Assembly (NCBI RefSeq): GCF_024734895.1
Contig: NZ_CP091430.1
Span: 2,312,501-2,376,500, forward strand
Reading direction: 5' to 3'
DNA length: 64,000 nucleotides
Source: Paenibacillus spongiae
Lineage (GTDB): Bacteria > Bacillota > Bacilli > Paenibacillales > Paenibacillaceae
Within the stretch, counting starts at the first letter, position 1. Each line of letters starts with the position of its first letter. A program made the translations under genes and the position numbers. Positions 9,252 through 17,866 of this stretch are shown here, in pieces. The notes under the pieces were generated by a model. The model saw only the letters and a list, made by a program, of their open reading frames with translations. It ran no database searches and had not been told where the DNA came from.

Positions 9252-10059
9252 TGGACGTCGTACAGGTATACGGGCATGGGTCGTGCTCCGCTTTCTGTGT
9301 ACCATTTGGAAGGTGAATCTCGCTTCTTCGCTTGAGTATCGGATCAGCTTCCTGCTGATGGCCGGCATGATGTTCATTAACAATTTGATGTGGCTCTTCT
9401 TCTGGGGGCTGTTCTTTCATCGCTTTCCTGTCATTAACGGCTGGGAATATAACGACATTATGATGCTGTGGGCCGTAAGTGCAGGCGGTTTCGGATGGGC
9501 GAATATGCTGTTCGGCAACTTTCACCGGATTCCTTCTCTTGCCGCGACGGGACAGCTGGATGTTTATTTGACGCAGCCCAAGCCGGTTCTGCTTCACCTG
9601 CTTGCCAGCCGGATGTCGGTAACGGCGATCGGCGATTTCGCGTTCGGGCTAGCGGTTTATGCTTGGGCAGGCGATCTTACGATCCGGGGATTTCTTCTGT
9701 TTGCGCTCGGCCTGACCGTCAGCGGCAGCATCTTCATGTTTCTCATGATCGCGGTTGGCAGCCTTGCTTTCTTCATCGGCAATGCGGAGGGGATCGTCCA
9801 ACAAGCGTTCAACAGCTTCGTCTCGCTGACGACCTATCCGGCCGATATTTTCAAAGGTATGGCGAGGATGCTCTTATTCACGATCGTCCCGGCCGGCTAT
9901 ATCAGTTATTTGCCGATTGGACTGCTGCGGGACCAGAACCCCTACTTTGCGGCCGGGGCGGCGGCGGTGACGATTGGACTGGGCGTCTTAAGCACCATCC
10001 TATTTTATATCGGTCTTAAGCGGTATGCATCCGGCAATGCAATAATAATGAGAGGATGA
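9235..10059 (+). CDS. ABC-2 type transporter permease, second subunit
   Basis: 274 residues, a six-segment integral membrane protein (for example ISFLLMAGMMFINNLMWLFF and IFMFLMIAVGSLAFFIG). The start at 9235 is chosen because GGAAAGGGG precedes it and it overlaps the upstream permease by only 17 bases; a longer reading from 9073 would overlap by 180. It completes the ATPase-permease-permease trio. No terminator is obvious in the 94 bases before the chemotaxis receptor, so read-through is possible. Confidence 0.85.
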   Translation: MLTEADGRRTGIRAWVVLRFLCTIWKVNLASSLEYRISFLLMAGMMFINNLMWLFFWGLFFHRFPVINGWEYNDIMMLWAVSAGGFGWANMLFGNFHRIPSLAATGQLDVYLTQPKPVLLHLLASRMSVTAIGDFAFGLAVYAWAGDLTIRGFLLFALGLTVSGSIFMFLMIAVGSLAFFIGNAEGIVQQAFNSFVSLTTYPADIFKGMARMLLFTIVPAGYISYLPIGLLRDQNPYFAAGAAAVTIGLGVLSTILFYIGLKRYASGNAIIMRG

Positions 10060-10153
10060 ATGGCATCCACTTTATTTTTGAGGGGAAACGGTCGATATAT
10101 CGAGTAGGATAAGTGATCCGGCTATCCTATACGACTCAAGAAAAGGTGATCGC

Positions 10154-11896
10154 ATGTTTACATCCAGAATGACATTGTCTTTGCGCACAAAACTGCTGCT
10201 TCTCATTTCATTTCCAGTTGCTCTCTATGTATTTAGCTCGTTCTTCTGGATAAGCCGGTATGAAACCGATGTGGAACGATTATCGAAGACGCTATTCGAA
10301 ACGACAAATAAAGTAAGTACGCTCGTTCTGAACGGGGACCGGGATCTGTATCAATCGCTCTCGGCCTTTCAATTCGTTGAATCCGGACAGCTGGATGATG
10401 AAGCCGTCAAGCTCATGAAAGCAGAGATGGAGACGAATGCCGAGCAGGCGATCAGCCGTGTCGAGGAAGCTTACGGTCATATTGAGAAGGAGGGATTAGC
10501 CGAATTAACGAAGCAGGACGGCGGCGATTCGATTCGGACGATCGTTGAAGGATTCCGCGGCGAATTCCCGAAATGGGCCGATCAGGCCCGGCTGGAGATG
10601 GATAACGGCCGGATTGGCAAGAATCAGTCTGCATTGACCGCGCAATTCGATAAGGCCCGCGAGGATTTGAATGTTATCGGTGAGATCATGGAGGAGTACG
10701 CCGCTTCCCGAACTGCCGAAATCATACAAGAAGCGGATAAGATGAAACGGATGAGCGTCATCGGCATCGTCGCCTTTGCCGTCGCGGCTTGTCTGATTTC
10801 CGCCATCACTGTTCGCGGCATCTCGAGAATGGTCCGTTATGTCGTTGCATTAGCGGCTGCGGCAGCGGAAGGCGACCTGAAGGAGCGTCCTGCCGTACGG
10901 CACAGCCGCGACGAGCTTGGACGGATTGCCCAATCCATCGAAACGATGATCGCCGGCCTGAGACAGCTCGTATCCTCGATCTCCCACAATTCGAACAAGG
11001 TCGGCGCCGCCTCTGTTCAGATGCAAGAAGCATCGCAGCAATCGGCGGAAGCGGCGGCCTACGTTGCGGACGATATTCAGATCGTGAATAACGGCATGGA
11101 AGTCCAGGCCCGCGCTGCTGAAGAAACGTCGCGTTCGGTGGAAGAAATGGCTGCCGGCATAAGCCGGATGGCAGCTAATACCGCTTCCATTTTCGAATAT
11201 TCGAGCTCGACCTCGGCCAGCGCCGGGCAGGGCCAGAGCCAGCTGGACGAATTAGCCAGTCAGATGAACAACATCAAGGCGGTCATCGGTCAATTATCGG
11301 GTGTCATAGCGACGCTTCATGCACGGTCGAAGGAGATCGGCATGATTGCGGAGAACATTACAACTTTCTCGAATCAGACGAACATCTTATCGTTTAATGC
11401 TTCCATTGAAGCTGCCCGGGCCGGGGAGCACGGACGCGGTTTTACGGTCGTGGCGACTGAAATCCGCAATCTGGCGTCACAATCGCTGAAGTCTGCCGAT
11501 GCGATCAATGAGCTGGCCAGTGCGACGCAGGACGAGATGCAGCATGCCGCTCAGGTGATGGAGACGACGCTGAATGAAGTGAATCAAGGAAGCCAATTAA
11601 TGACCGATGCCAGCGCAAGCTTTACGCTGATCCGAGGCTCGATTCAGCAAATTGCGGCTCAAATTCACGATAATTCAGCCATTGCCCAGCAAATGTCGGC
11701 CGGCTCGGAAGAGATTAGCGCGGCGATGGAGCAGTCGGCTCATATGGCGCAGGAGAACATGGCCAGCACCCAAAGCGTTGCTGCGGCGACGGAGCAGCAG
11801 CTTGCCCTGATGGAGGACATCGCCAGCGCTTCGGAGCATTTGCGTTCGATTGTCCTTGAGCTTGACAAATCAGTAGCCACTTTTAAAGTAAGCTAG
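10154..11896 (+). CDS. Methyl-accepting chemotaxis protein
   Basis: 580 residues. A membrane receptor that signals to CheA/CheW. A first transmembrane segment (about 13-32) is followed by an extracytoplasmic sensing region of about 165 residues, mainly helical and acidic, then a second membrane segment (about 197-217) and a HAMP domain. The cytoplasmic tail carries the highly conserved hairpin tip, here [30 protein letters not shown], though the usual I of the tip varies ([17 protein letters not shown]). No CheW or CheA is nearby, so it works with a chemotaxis cluster elsewhere. The ligand is unknown. Confidence 0.92.
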   Translation: MFTSRMTLSLRTKLLLLISFPVALYVFSSFFWISRYETDVERLSKTLFETTNKVSTLVLNGDRDLYQSLSAFQFVESGQLDDEAVKLMKAEMETNAEQAISRVEEAYGHIEKEGLAELTKQDGGDSIRTIVEGFRGEFPKWADQARLEMDNGRIGKNQSALTAQFDKAREDLNVIGEIMEEYAASRTAEIIQEADKMKRMSVIGIVAFAVAACLISAITVRGISRMVRYVVALAAAAAEGDLKERPAVRHSRDELGRIAQSIETMIAGLRQLVSSISHNSNKVGAASVQMQEASQQSAEAAAYVADDIQIVNNGMEVQARAAEETSRSVEEMAAGISRMAANTASIFEYSSSTSASAGQGQSQLDELASQMNNIKAVIGQLSGVIATLHARSKEIGMIAENITTFSNQTNILSFNASIEAARAGEHGRGFTVVATEIRNLASQSLKSADAINELASATQDEMQHAAQVMETTLNEVNQGSQLMTDASASFTLIRGSIQQIAAQIHDNSAIAQQMSAGSEEISAAMEQSAHMAQENMASTQSVAAATEQQLALMEDIASASEHLRSIVLELDKSVATFKVS

Positions 11897-11916
11897 ACCG
11901 AATATATGCCGATAAG

Positions 11917-11970
11917 CTCCTGACTGCTGAAATTACGGCTTTGCCGTATGCTCGAATCAGGAGTTTTTTT
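11917..11970 (+). terminator. Intrinsic terminator after the chemotaxis receptor
   Basis: CTCCTGA pairs with TCAGGAG around an inner ACGGC/GCCGT stem and is followed by seven T residues. Confidence 0.85.
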
Positions 11971-12072
11971 GCAGGATGATAATTAAAATGCTTTGAACCA
12001 ACACTTCTCTGAATCTTGTTCAGGGAAGAAACAAATTCAGCGCGGAGAATGACGAAATATGTTTTTTCTACA

Positions 12073-12100
12073 TTTGCCGTCTTTATGAAATATTTATAAT
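12073..12100 (+). promoter_or_regulatory. Candidate promoter of the two-ATPase ABC operon
   Basis: TTTGCC, 16 bases, then TATAAT, in the AT-rich 230-base gap after the previous terminator. It would give a leader of about 100 bases before the first gene. The -35 match is weak and another AT-rich -10-like segment (TATACGATATAT) lies at about 12147-12158. Confidence 0.35.
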
Positions 12101-12203
12101 TTCAATCCAAATAATGTGTAACTTTTTCATGCCGTGTACCGTCTATACGATATATGGAAATATGAAAAAATTTTAATGGAGCAGGGGGTCAAGATAACCG
12201 GTC

Positions 12204-13013
12204 ATGGCATGGTGGAAACGTAATGCAACACAAACGGCCGTCGTTGATGATCAGTCGGACGCCGATATGGAGACTGCCGCTGCTGTCGAACCGGCAGCAG
12301 TAGTGTCGAATCAGCCTTCTGTCGATCTATCGATCCCGGCAAGCGGACCGCTGCTGACCGTCGAGGCTGTTGAACGAACATTCCAGGTCGGCGGGCAGCC
12401 GCTGCATGTATTGAAGGGAATCAATATGGAGCTGAGGCAGCGACAGCTCGTCATGCTGCGCGGGCGCTCAGGCTCCGGCAAGACGACGCTGCTCAATATG
12501 ATCGGCGGTCTGGATCAGCCGACGAAGGGGCATATTTTTTTTCAGGATTTGCCGTTCCATACGATGAGCGACAATGAGCGGACGCTTGTGAGGCGCAAGC
12601 AAATGGGCTTTATCTTCCAGGCGTTCGCCTTGATGCCGCTGTTATCCGCCTATGAGAACGTGGAGCTTTCGCTCCGGATGGCCGGCGTGCCGGGCAGTCA
12701 ATGGAAGGAACGCGTTACGCATTGCCTGGATCTAGTCGGTCTCTCGAAGCGGATGAGCCACCGGCCTTTCGAGCTGTCCGGCGGCGAACAGCAGCGCGTT
12801 GCGATCGCCAAGTCCATTGCGCATAAGCCGCGTCTGCTGCTCGCGGACGAACCGACTGCCGAGCTGGATTCACAGATGGCCGCACAGATTATGTCGGTAT
12901 TCCAAAATATCATTCAAACCGAACAAGTTACAATTTGTATGACAACGCACGATCCTACGATTTTGGAGGTTGCCGATCATGTTTACGAAATGGTTGACGG
13001 AAGGTTCATATAA
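12204..13013 (+). CDS. ABC transporter ATP-binding protein (LolD/MacB type), with acidic N-terminal extension
   Basis: 269 residues. The ATPase core starts near residue 48 (LLTVEAVERTF) and has Walker A GRSGSGKTT, signature LSGGEQQRVAIAKS, Walker B LLLADEPTAELD and switch TTHD, all of the LolD/MacB/FtsE subfamily that works with FtsX-type permeases. The first ~50 residues are an unusual low-complexity extension rich in Ala, Val, Asp and Pro. It is the first gene of a five-gene operon; the adaptor gene starts inside its last 35 bases. It is one of two distinct ATPases serving, probably, the same large permease. Confidence 0.9.
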   Translation: MAWWKRNATQTAVVDDQSDADMETAAAVEPAAVVSNQPSVDLSIPASGPLLTVEAVERTFQVGGQPLHVLKGINMELRQRQLVMLRGRSGSGKTTLLNMIGGLDQPTKGHIFFQDLPFHTMSDNERTLVRRKQMGFIFQAFALMPLLSAYENVELSLRMAGVPGSQWKERVTHCLDLVGLSKRMSHRPFELSGGEQQRVAIAKSIAHKPRLLLADEPTAELDSQMAAQIMSVFQNIIQTEQVTICMTTHDPTILEVADHVYEMVDGRFI

Positions 13014-14058
13014 ACGGATGGCCGCAGTTGTGCTGGGCGCATCGCTGGTATTTACCAGCGGCTGCTCGCTGCTGCCGAAGGAGGAGGAGGAGGAAGTGCT
13101 GCCGGCGATTACGCCGCCTGCCATATCGAAGAAGCCGGAATATGAAGTTACGACCACGACGCTGGAAACGAAGGTTCAATCGATCGGCAAGGTCATCTCA
13201 ATGCAGGAGGAGACGTTATATTACACGCTGGACGGCAAACGTCTCAAGACGTTGAACGTCAAGGTCGGCCAGAAGGTAACGGCCGGTCAGGTCATTGGAC
13301 AGCTGGATGTGGAGGATCTGGAGAAACAGCTCCGAACGGATAAGCTGCAGTTCAAGACATTGGAAGTTCAAATGAAAGAAAAGCTCCGCAAGCGCGACGA
13401 GATGGATCCGGTCGAGTTCGAGATGGCCGTCATTGATTTTGAGCAGAAGCGTCAGGATCTGGTCGACAAGGAAGCCGAGATTGCCAAGGCGACGCTGAAG
13501 GCTCCGTTCACGGGTACGGTCGTCTCGCTGAACGTGCTCAAGGGCGACTTGATCAAAGCGTACGATCCGATTTGCGTTATAGCGGACAGCGGCAGCATGA
13601 CGGCTGCGGCTAAGATGACGCTTGACGAACTGAAGGGGGTAGCGGTCGGCATGCCGGTCGTCGTCGACATCACGAATGTGGGCGAAGTGAAGGGCAAGGT
13701 GAAGCAGCTGCCGATCGTGCAGGAAGACGAGAATAACGGAAACGGCGGCATGCCGGGTGGCGGCAACGGCGCCCAGAAGCCGGAGCGGCCGGAAGACTTC
13801 CTGATCGTCGAGCTGGATAAGAAGCCTGCAGGTCTTATTCGCGGTACACCGCTCTCGATCAACATTATTACGAAGCGCAAGGAGAATGTAATCGTTATTC
13901 CGCCATCTACGCTTCGCACAATCGGATCCCGGACTTATGTGCAGGTTATCGACAGCGAAGGCAAGCGCGAGGTGGATGTGGAGGTCGGAGAACAAACGTC
14001 GACGGAGATTGAAATCCTGAAGGGCTTGACGCCGGGACAGAAAGTCGTAGGTCGATAA
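12979..14058 (+). CDS. Lipoprotein membrane-fusion (adaptor) protein, HlyD/MacA-like
   Basis: 359 residues. A type II signal sequence ends in a lipobox (FTSGC, C29), followed by a charged stretch of five glutamates. Then come biotinyl-lipoyl-like halves flanking a helical hairpin: GQKVTAGQVIGQLD (first half), a coiled region about residues 115-165, and ATLKAPFTGTVVSL (second half), then beta-barrel segments. In Gram-positive bacteria such adaptors sit on the outer face of the membrane and contact MacB-like permeases. The ATG at 12979 is preceded by GGAGG nine bases upstream; a TTG reading at 12970 is less likely. Confidence 0.88.
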   Translation: MFTKWLTEGSYKRMAAVVLGASLVFTSGCSLLPKEEEEEVLPAITPPAISKKPEYEVTTTTLETKVQSIGKVISMQEETLYYTLDGKRLKTLNVKVGQKVTAGQVIGQLDVEDLEKQLRTDKLQFKTLEVQMKEKLRKRDEMDPVEFEMAVIDFEQKRQDLVDKEAEIAKATLKAPFTGTVVSLNVLKGDLIKAYDPICVIADSGSMTAAAKMTLDELKGVAVGMPVVVDITNVGEVKGKVKQLPIVQEDENNGNGGMPGGGNGAQKPERPEDFLIVELDKKPAGLIRGTPLSINIITKRKENVIVIPPSTLRTIGSRTYVQVIDSEGKREVDVEVGEQTSTEIEILKGLTPGQKVVGR

Positions 14059-14061
14059 TCG

Positions 14062-16977
14062 ATGGGGATGCCGTTATTTCGTTTTTTGTTCCGCAAAATG
14101 TGGAACACCCGCTGGCTGACGCTTAGTTCGCTGGCCGGACTCATCATTGCAGTGGCGTTTGCGACGAGCATCCCAATGTATGCTGACGGCGCGCTGAAGC
14201 GGGTTGTCGCGGAAACATTGAAGGAAGAAAGCACCGGATTGCCCGCCGGCTCCCTGCTGATGGGGTATCAGGCTACGGGCGGCAAGACGGATCCGGTAGC
14301 ATTGACCGAGGTCGCACGCTATATCAAGGAAGATGTGCCAAGCGAGATCGGGTTTCCGTTCTCGACCTTCGTGCAGAGCATGATGATCCGCAGCACGGAG
14401 ATCGCGCCGGAGGATCCGACGAAGGTGGATCCGAGCCGGGTTCGGCAGATGTCGCTGATTACGTTATCGGGATTAGACAAGAAATCCGAGATCGCGCAGG
14501 GCCGCTGGTTCAAGGATGAAGTCGGATCGGACGAAACGTTCGAAGCCGTCATGATGGAAGAAGCCATGTACCGAAGCGATCTTCATGTCGGGGATGTTCT
14601 TCTGTATCCGATCTATGGCGGCCTGAACATGACGCTGCGGGTAAAAATCGTAGGTGCCTATAAGCCGACCAGCGATACCGACCCTTATTGGTACAAAGGT
14701 ATGGAAGGCATCATGAATACGCTTGTCATCAGCGAGAAAGCATTCCAGAAAGAAATTGTAACGGATCGCAAGATCCCTGTGCATACGGCCAATTGGTATT
14801 ATGCCTTTGATTTGAAGGAGATCAAAACCAGCCAGCTTGCGCCGCTCGGGCGGACGCTGGACCGGCTGAACGTCGAGCTGTATCAGAAGCTCAAGGACAC
14901 GAAGGTCGAGATTTCGTTCCAGAAGCTGCTCAATGAATTCCGGAAGCAAAGTTTGCAGCTGCAAATGCTGCTCTTCACACTGGCTGCTCCTATGCTTGCG
15001 ATGGTGTTCTACTTCATTGCGATGAATGCGCGCCAGTCGCTCGACAAGCAGCGAAGCGATATTGCGGTGCTCCGGAGCCGTGGCGCAGGCACAAGGCAAG
15101 TTATATGGATCTATCTGCTTGAAGGCTTGCTGCTCGGAGCGGTGGCGCTTGTGATCGGCCCGTTAATCGGCTGGTTTATGGCCAAGAGCATCGGATCCGC
15201 CAACGGGTTCCTCACCTTCGTCAACCGCAAATCGATCCCGGTCGGCTTCTCGACCGAAGCGATCATTGCGGGCGTAGGTGCCGTATTACTCGCCGTATTG
15301 GCGACGGTTATACCCGCGATCCTCTATGCGCGCGCATCGATCGTCAATTATAAGCAGCAGCTTGCCCGATCAGACCGGAAGCCGGTCTGGCAGCGATGGT
15401 TCTTCGATGTGCTGCTGCTCGGCGTAGCCGGATACGGCTGGTATTTGTTCAATGAACGCCAGATGATTTCTTTCAAGAGCGGAATGACGACCGACCAGCT
15501 GAACGTTCAGCCGTTCCTGTTCTTCGTTCCGGCTATCGCGATCTTTTCATTAGGGCTATTCTTCCTGCGGGTGTTTCCGTGGATATTGAAGCTGTGCAAC
15601 TGGCTTGGCAAGAGATTGCTGCCGGTACCGGTATATTTGACCTTGACGCAGCTGTCGCGCTCATCCAAAGGGTATTACCCGCTCATGATTTTGCTTATTC
15701 TGACGCTCGGGCTCGGCGTGTACAATGCTTCGGCTGCCCGGACGATCGACTTGAACTCAACGGAGCGGACGCTGTATAAATACGGAACCGACGTTGTGGT
15801 CAAGACCGTATGGGAAGGCCAACCCGAGACGGTCGAAACGGGCAATCAAGGCGGAAACGGCGGCGGTCAAGGCGGAGGCCAAGGCGGAGGCCAAGGCGGC
15901 GGTCAAGGCGGTCAGGGCGGAAATGGCGGAGGCCAAGGCGGCGGTGGCGGCCAAGGCGGAGGCAGGACGCCGACCCGGGTCATCTTATCGGAGCCGCCGT
16001 TCGAGATATTCCGTCAATTAGAAGGCGTAGAAGCTGCGGCGAGAGTGCTTCAAGCCAAGGGCAATGTCGTCGTATCCGGACGGTCGGCTGGCCAAGGGAC
16101 GCTGGTAGGGATCGATAATGTCGACTTCTCGAAGGTAGCCTGGTTCCGCTCCGATCTGTTCCCGGTACATCCTTTTAATTACTTGAACAATTTGGGGCTA
16201 TACGAGCAGGCGGCGATTATCCCGTCAAAGATTGCCGAACGCTATCAGCTCAAACTGGGCGATGTGGTTTCCGTCGGGTTGACCGAAGGGATGATCGACT
16301 TTGTGGTTGTCGGCATCGTGCCGTATTGGCCGAGCCAATATCCGGACAAATCGCCGTTTATCATCGCGAATCTGGATTACATCTACGATCAGGTTCCGCT
16401 CTTGCAGTATGACGTATGGCTGAAGATGAAGCCGGACGCGAAGACAGGACCGATCATTACCGAGCTGCAGAAGCAGGGCATCGAGCTTGCATCCGTCGAG
16501 GACGTTCGCCAGGAGCTGCTGACGCAGTCGAAGCATCCGACCCGCGGCGGCGTGTTCGGTATTCTAAGTCTAGGCTTCTTCGTCTCGATCATTGTTTCGC
16601 TTGTCGGGTACGTGCTCTACTGGTTCTTCAACCTGTCGGGCAGGACCGTACAGTTCGGCGTTCTGCGGGCGATGGGGCTATCCCGTAAGCAGCTGACAGG
16701 CATGCTGCTGCTGGAACAGATTTTCACTGCCGGTCTCTCTATCGTTCTGGGTATTGTCATTGGCAAGATTACAAGTCTGCTGTTCCTGCCATTCCTGCAA
16801 ACGACCGATAATGTGGCGAACTCCGTTCCTCCGTTCAGAGTCGTCTTCGACTCCAAGGATACGATGCAGCTGTATATCGTCGTAGGATGCATGATGCTGA
16901 TGGGAGCGTCGCTGCTGTTGATCCATATCCGCAGGCTTCGTGTCCATCAAGCAGTGAAGATGGGAGAGGAGCGGTAA
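14062..16977 (+). CDS. Large FtsX/MacB-type ABC permease with Gly/Gln-rich linker
   Basis: 971 residues, far longer than MacB permeases (about 400 residues for the membrane part). An N-terminal membrane segment (about 17-38) precedes an extracytoplasmic domain, then a first FtsX block (from about 303), more membrane segments to about 570, a second extracytoplasmic domain interrupted at about 594-635 by a Gly/Gln/Asn repeat tract, and a C-terminal FtsX block from about 833 to the end. This is a duplicated, YtrF/LolCE-fused architecture. The start is the ATG four bases after the adaptor stop; no strong ribosome binding site is visible, suggesting coupling. Confidence 0.88.
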   Translation: MGMPLFRFLFRKMWNTRWLTLSSLAGLIIAVAFATSIPMYADGALKRVVAETLKEESTGLPAGSLLMGYQATGGKTDPVALTEVARYIKEDVPSEIGFPFSTFVQSMMIRSTEIAPEDPTKVDPSRVRQMSLITLSGLDKKSEIAQGRWFKDEVGSDETFEAVMMEEAMYRSDLHVGDVLLYPIYGGLNMTLRVKIVGAYKPTSDTDPYWYKGMEGIMNTLVISEKAFQKEIVTDRKIPVHTANWYYAFDLKEIKTSQLAPLGRTLDRLNVELYQKLKDTKVEISFQKLLNEFRKQSLQLQMLLFTLAAPMLAMVFYFIAMNARQSLDKQRSDIAVLRSRGAGTRQVIWIYLLEGLLLGAVALVIGPLIGWFMAKSIGSANGFLTFVNRKSIPVGFSTEAIIAGVGAVLLAVLATVIPAILYARASIVNYKQQLARSDRKPVWQRWFFDVLLLGVAGYGWYLFNERQMISFKSGMTTDQLNVQPFLFFVPAIAIFSLGLFFLRVFPWILKLCNWLGKRLLPVPVYLTLTQLSRSSKGYYPLMILLILTLGLGVYNASAARTIDLNSTERTLYKYGTDVVVKTVWEGQPETVETGNQGGNGGGQGGGQGGGQGGGQGGQGGNGGGQGGGGGQGGGRTPTRVILSEPPFEIFRQLEGVEAAARVLQAKGNVVVSGRSAGQGTLVGIDNVDFSKVAWFRSDLFPVHPFNYLNNLGLYEQAAIIPSKIAERYQLKLGDVVSVGLTEGMIDFVVVGIVPYWPSQYPDKSPFIIANLDYIYDQVPLLQYDVWLKMKPDAKTGPIITELQKQGIELASVEDVRQELLTQSKHPTRGGVFGILSLGFFVSIIVSLVGYVLYWFFNLSGRTVQFGVLRAMGLSRKQLTGMLLLEQIFTAGLSIVLGIVIGKITSLLFLPFLQTTDNVANSVPPFRVVFDSKDTMQLYIVVGCMMLMGASLLLIHIRRLRVHQAVKMGEER
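15841..15966 (+). repeat. In-frame GGCGGTCAA-type repeat encoding Gly/Gln tract
   Basis: About 126 bases of imperfect 9-12-base repeats (GGCGGAGGCCAA and GGCGGTCAA variants) encode a GGQGGGQ-type low-complexity linker inside the large permease. Synonymous variation among copies suggests selection at the protein level rather than very recent slippage only. Confidence 0.92.
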
Positions 16978-16983
16978 GCGGCT

Positions 16984-17859
16984 ATGATAGAATGCGAAGG
17001 TTTAGTGAAGATTTACAAATCGGACGATCTCGAAGTCGTCGCTCTGCAAGGACTGAACCTGTCCGTGCAGGACGGCGAGATGATGGCGATCATCGGGAAC
17101 AGCGGCAGCGGCAAATCAACGCTGCTTAACATTCTAGGGGGGCTCGATCGCCCCTCCGCCGGTACCGTTCGTGTCGGCCCGTGGGATCTGCTCAAAATTA
17201 CGGATGAGCAGCTCGTGGAATACAAGCGCGATACAGTCGGCTTTATATGGCAGAACAATGCGCGCAACCTTCTCCCTTATTTGACGGCTCTGGAGAATGT
17301 CGAGATGCCGATGATGCTGTCCTCCAAGCTGGACCGGGCTTATGCCAAGCAGCTGCTCGAATGGGTTGGATTGAAGGAGCGGATGCATAACAAGCTGCAT
17401 CAGCTGTCCGGCGGCGAACAACAGCGGGTCGCCATTGCAATCTCGCTCTCCAACCGGCCGAAGTTGCTTCTTGCCGACGAACCGACGGGATCCGTCGATA
17501 CGCGGACATCGGATATGATCATGGACATCTTCCGGAGGCTGAACAGAGAGATCGGCATTACGATCGTCATCGTCACGCATGATTTGTCGCTGGCGGGCAA
17601 AGTGGACCGCGTCGTGGCCATCCGGGACGGTCTGACCAGTACGGAATTCATTAAGCGCAATCCGAACCTGGATGCGGAGGGCGGCGGGCTGCAGAGCGGC
17701 ATCAACAGCGCGCATGAAGAATATGTGGTCGTCGACCGCGTCGGCCGTCTGCAAATACCGAAAGTTTATCTGAGTGCTTTACAAATTACAGATAAAGCGT
17801 CAATGGAATTCGACGGTGAGCGAATTATCATTACGCAACCAAAATCATTGGAGGGGTAA
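16984..17859 (+). CDS. ABC transporter ATP-binding protein, second ATPase of the operon
   Basis: 291 residues. The core is again LolD/MacB type: Walker A GNSGSGKST, signature LSGGEQQRVAIAIS, Walker B LLLADEPTGSVD and switch VTHD. After the ATPase core it has a C-terminal extension of about 70 residues (from about 220) ending in a compact beta-rich piece (LQIPKVYLSALQI, ERIIITQP) not found in ordinary LolD proteins. It follows the permease by six bases. Two different ATPases in one operon suggest either an asymmetric heterodimer on the single duplicated permease or alternative partners. Confidence 0.9.
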   Translation: MIECEGLVKIYKSDDLEVVALQGLNLSVQDGEMMAIIGNSGSGKSTLLNILGGLDRPSAGTVRVGPWDLLKITDEQLVEYKRDTVGFIWQNNARNLLPYLTALENVEMPMMLSSKLDRAYAKQLLEWVGLKERMHNKLHQLSGGEQQRVAIAISLSNRPKLLLADEPTGSVDTRTSDMIMDIFRRLNREIGITIVIVTHDLSLAGKVDRVVAIRDGLTSTEFIKRNPNLDAEGGGLQSGINSAHEEYVVVDRVGRLQIPKVYLSALQITDKASMEFDGERIIITQPKSLEG

Positions 17860-17866
17860 CAACCGT

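Noticed and set aside
7372-10059. Bacteriocin or lantibiotic immunity operon
   Set aside because: ABC-2 trio alone fits, but no LanB/C, peptide precursor or regulator is near; the riboswitch context argues for another role.
15794-16118. Arg/Gly-rich and Ala/Lys-rich frames on the plus strand at the Gly/Gln tract
   Set aside because: Alternative frames of the GGC-rich repeat inside the permease gene; low-complexity products are a by-product.
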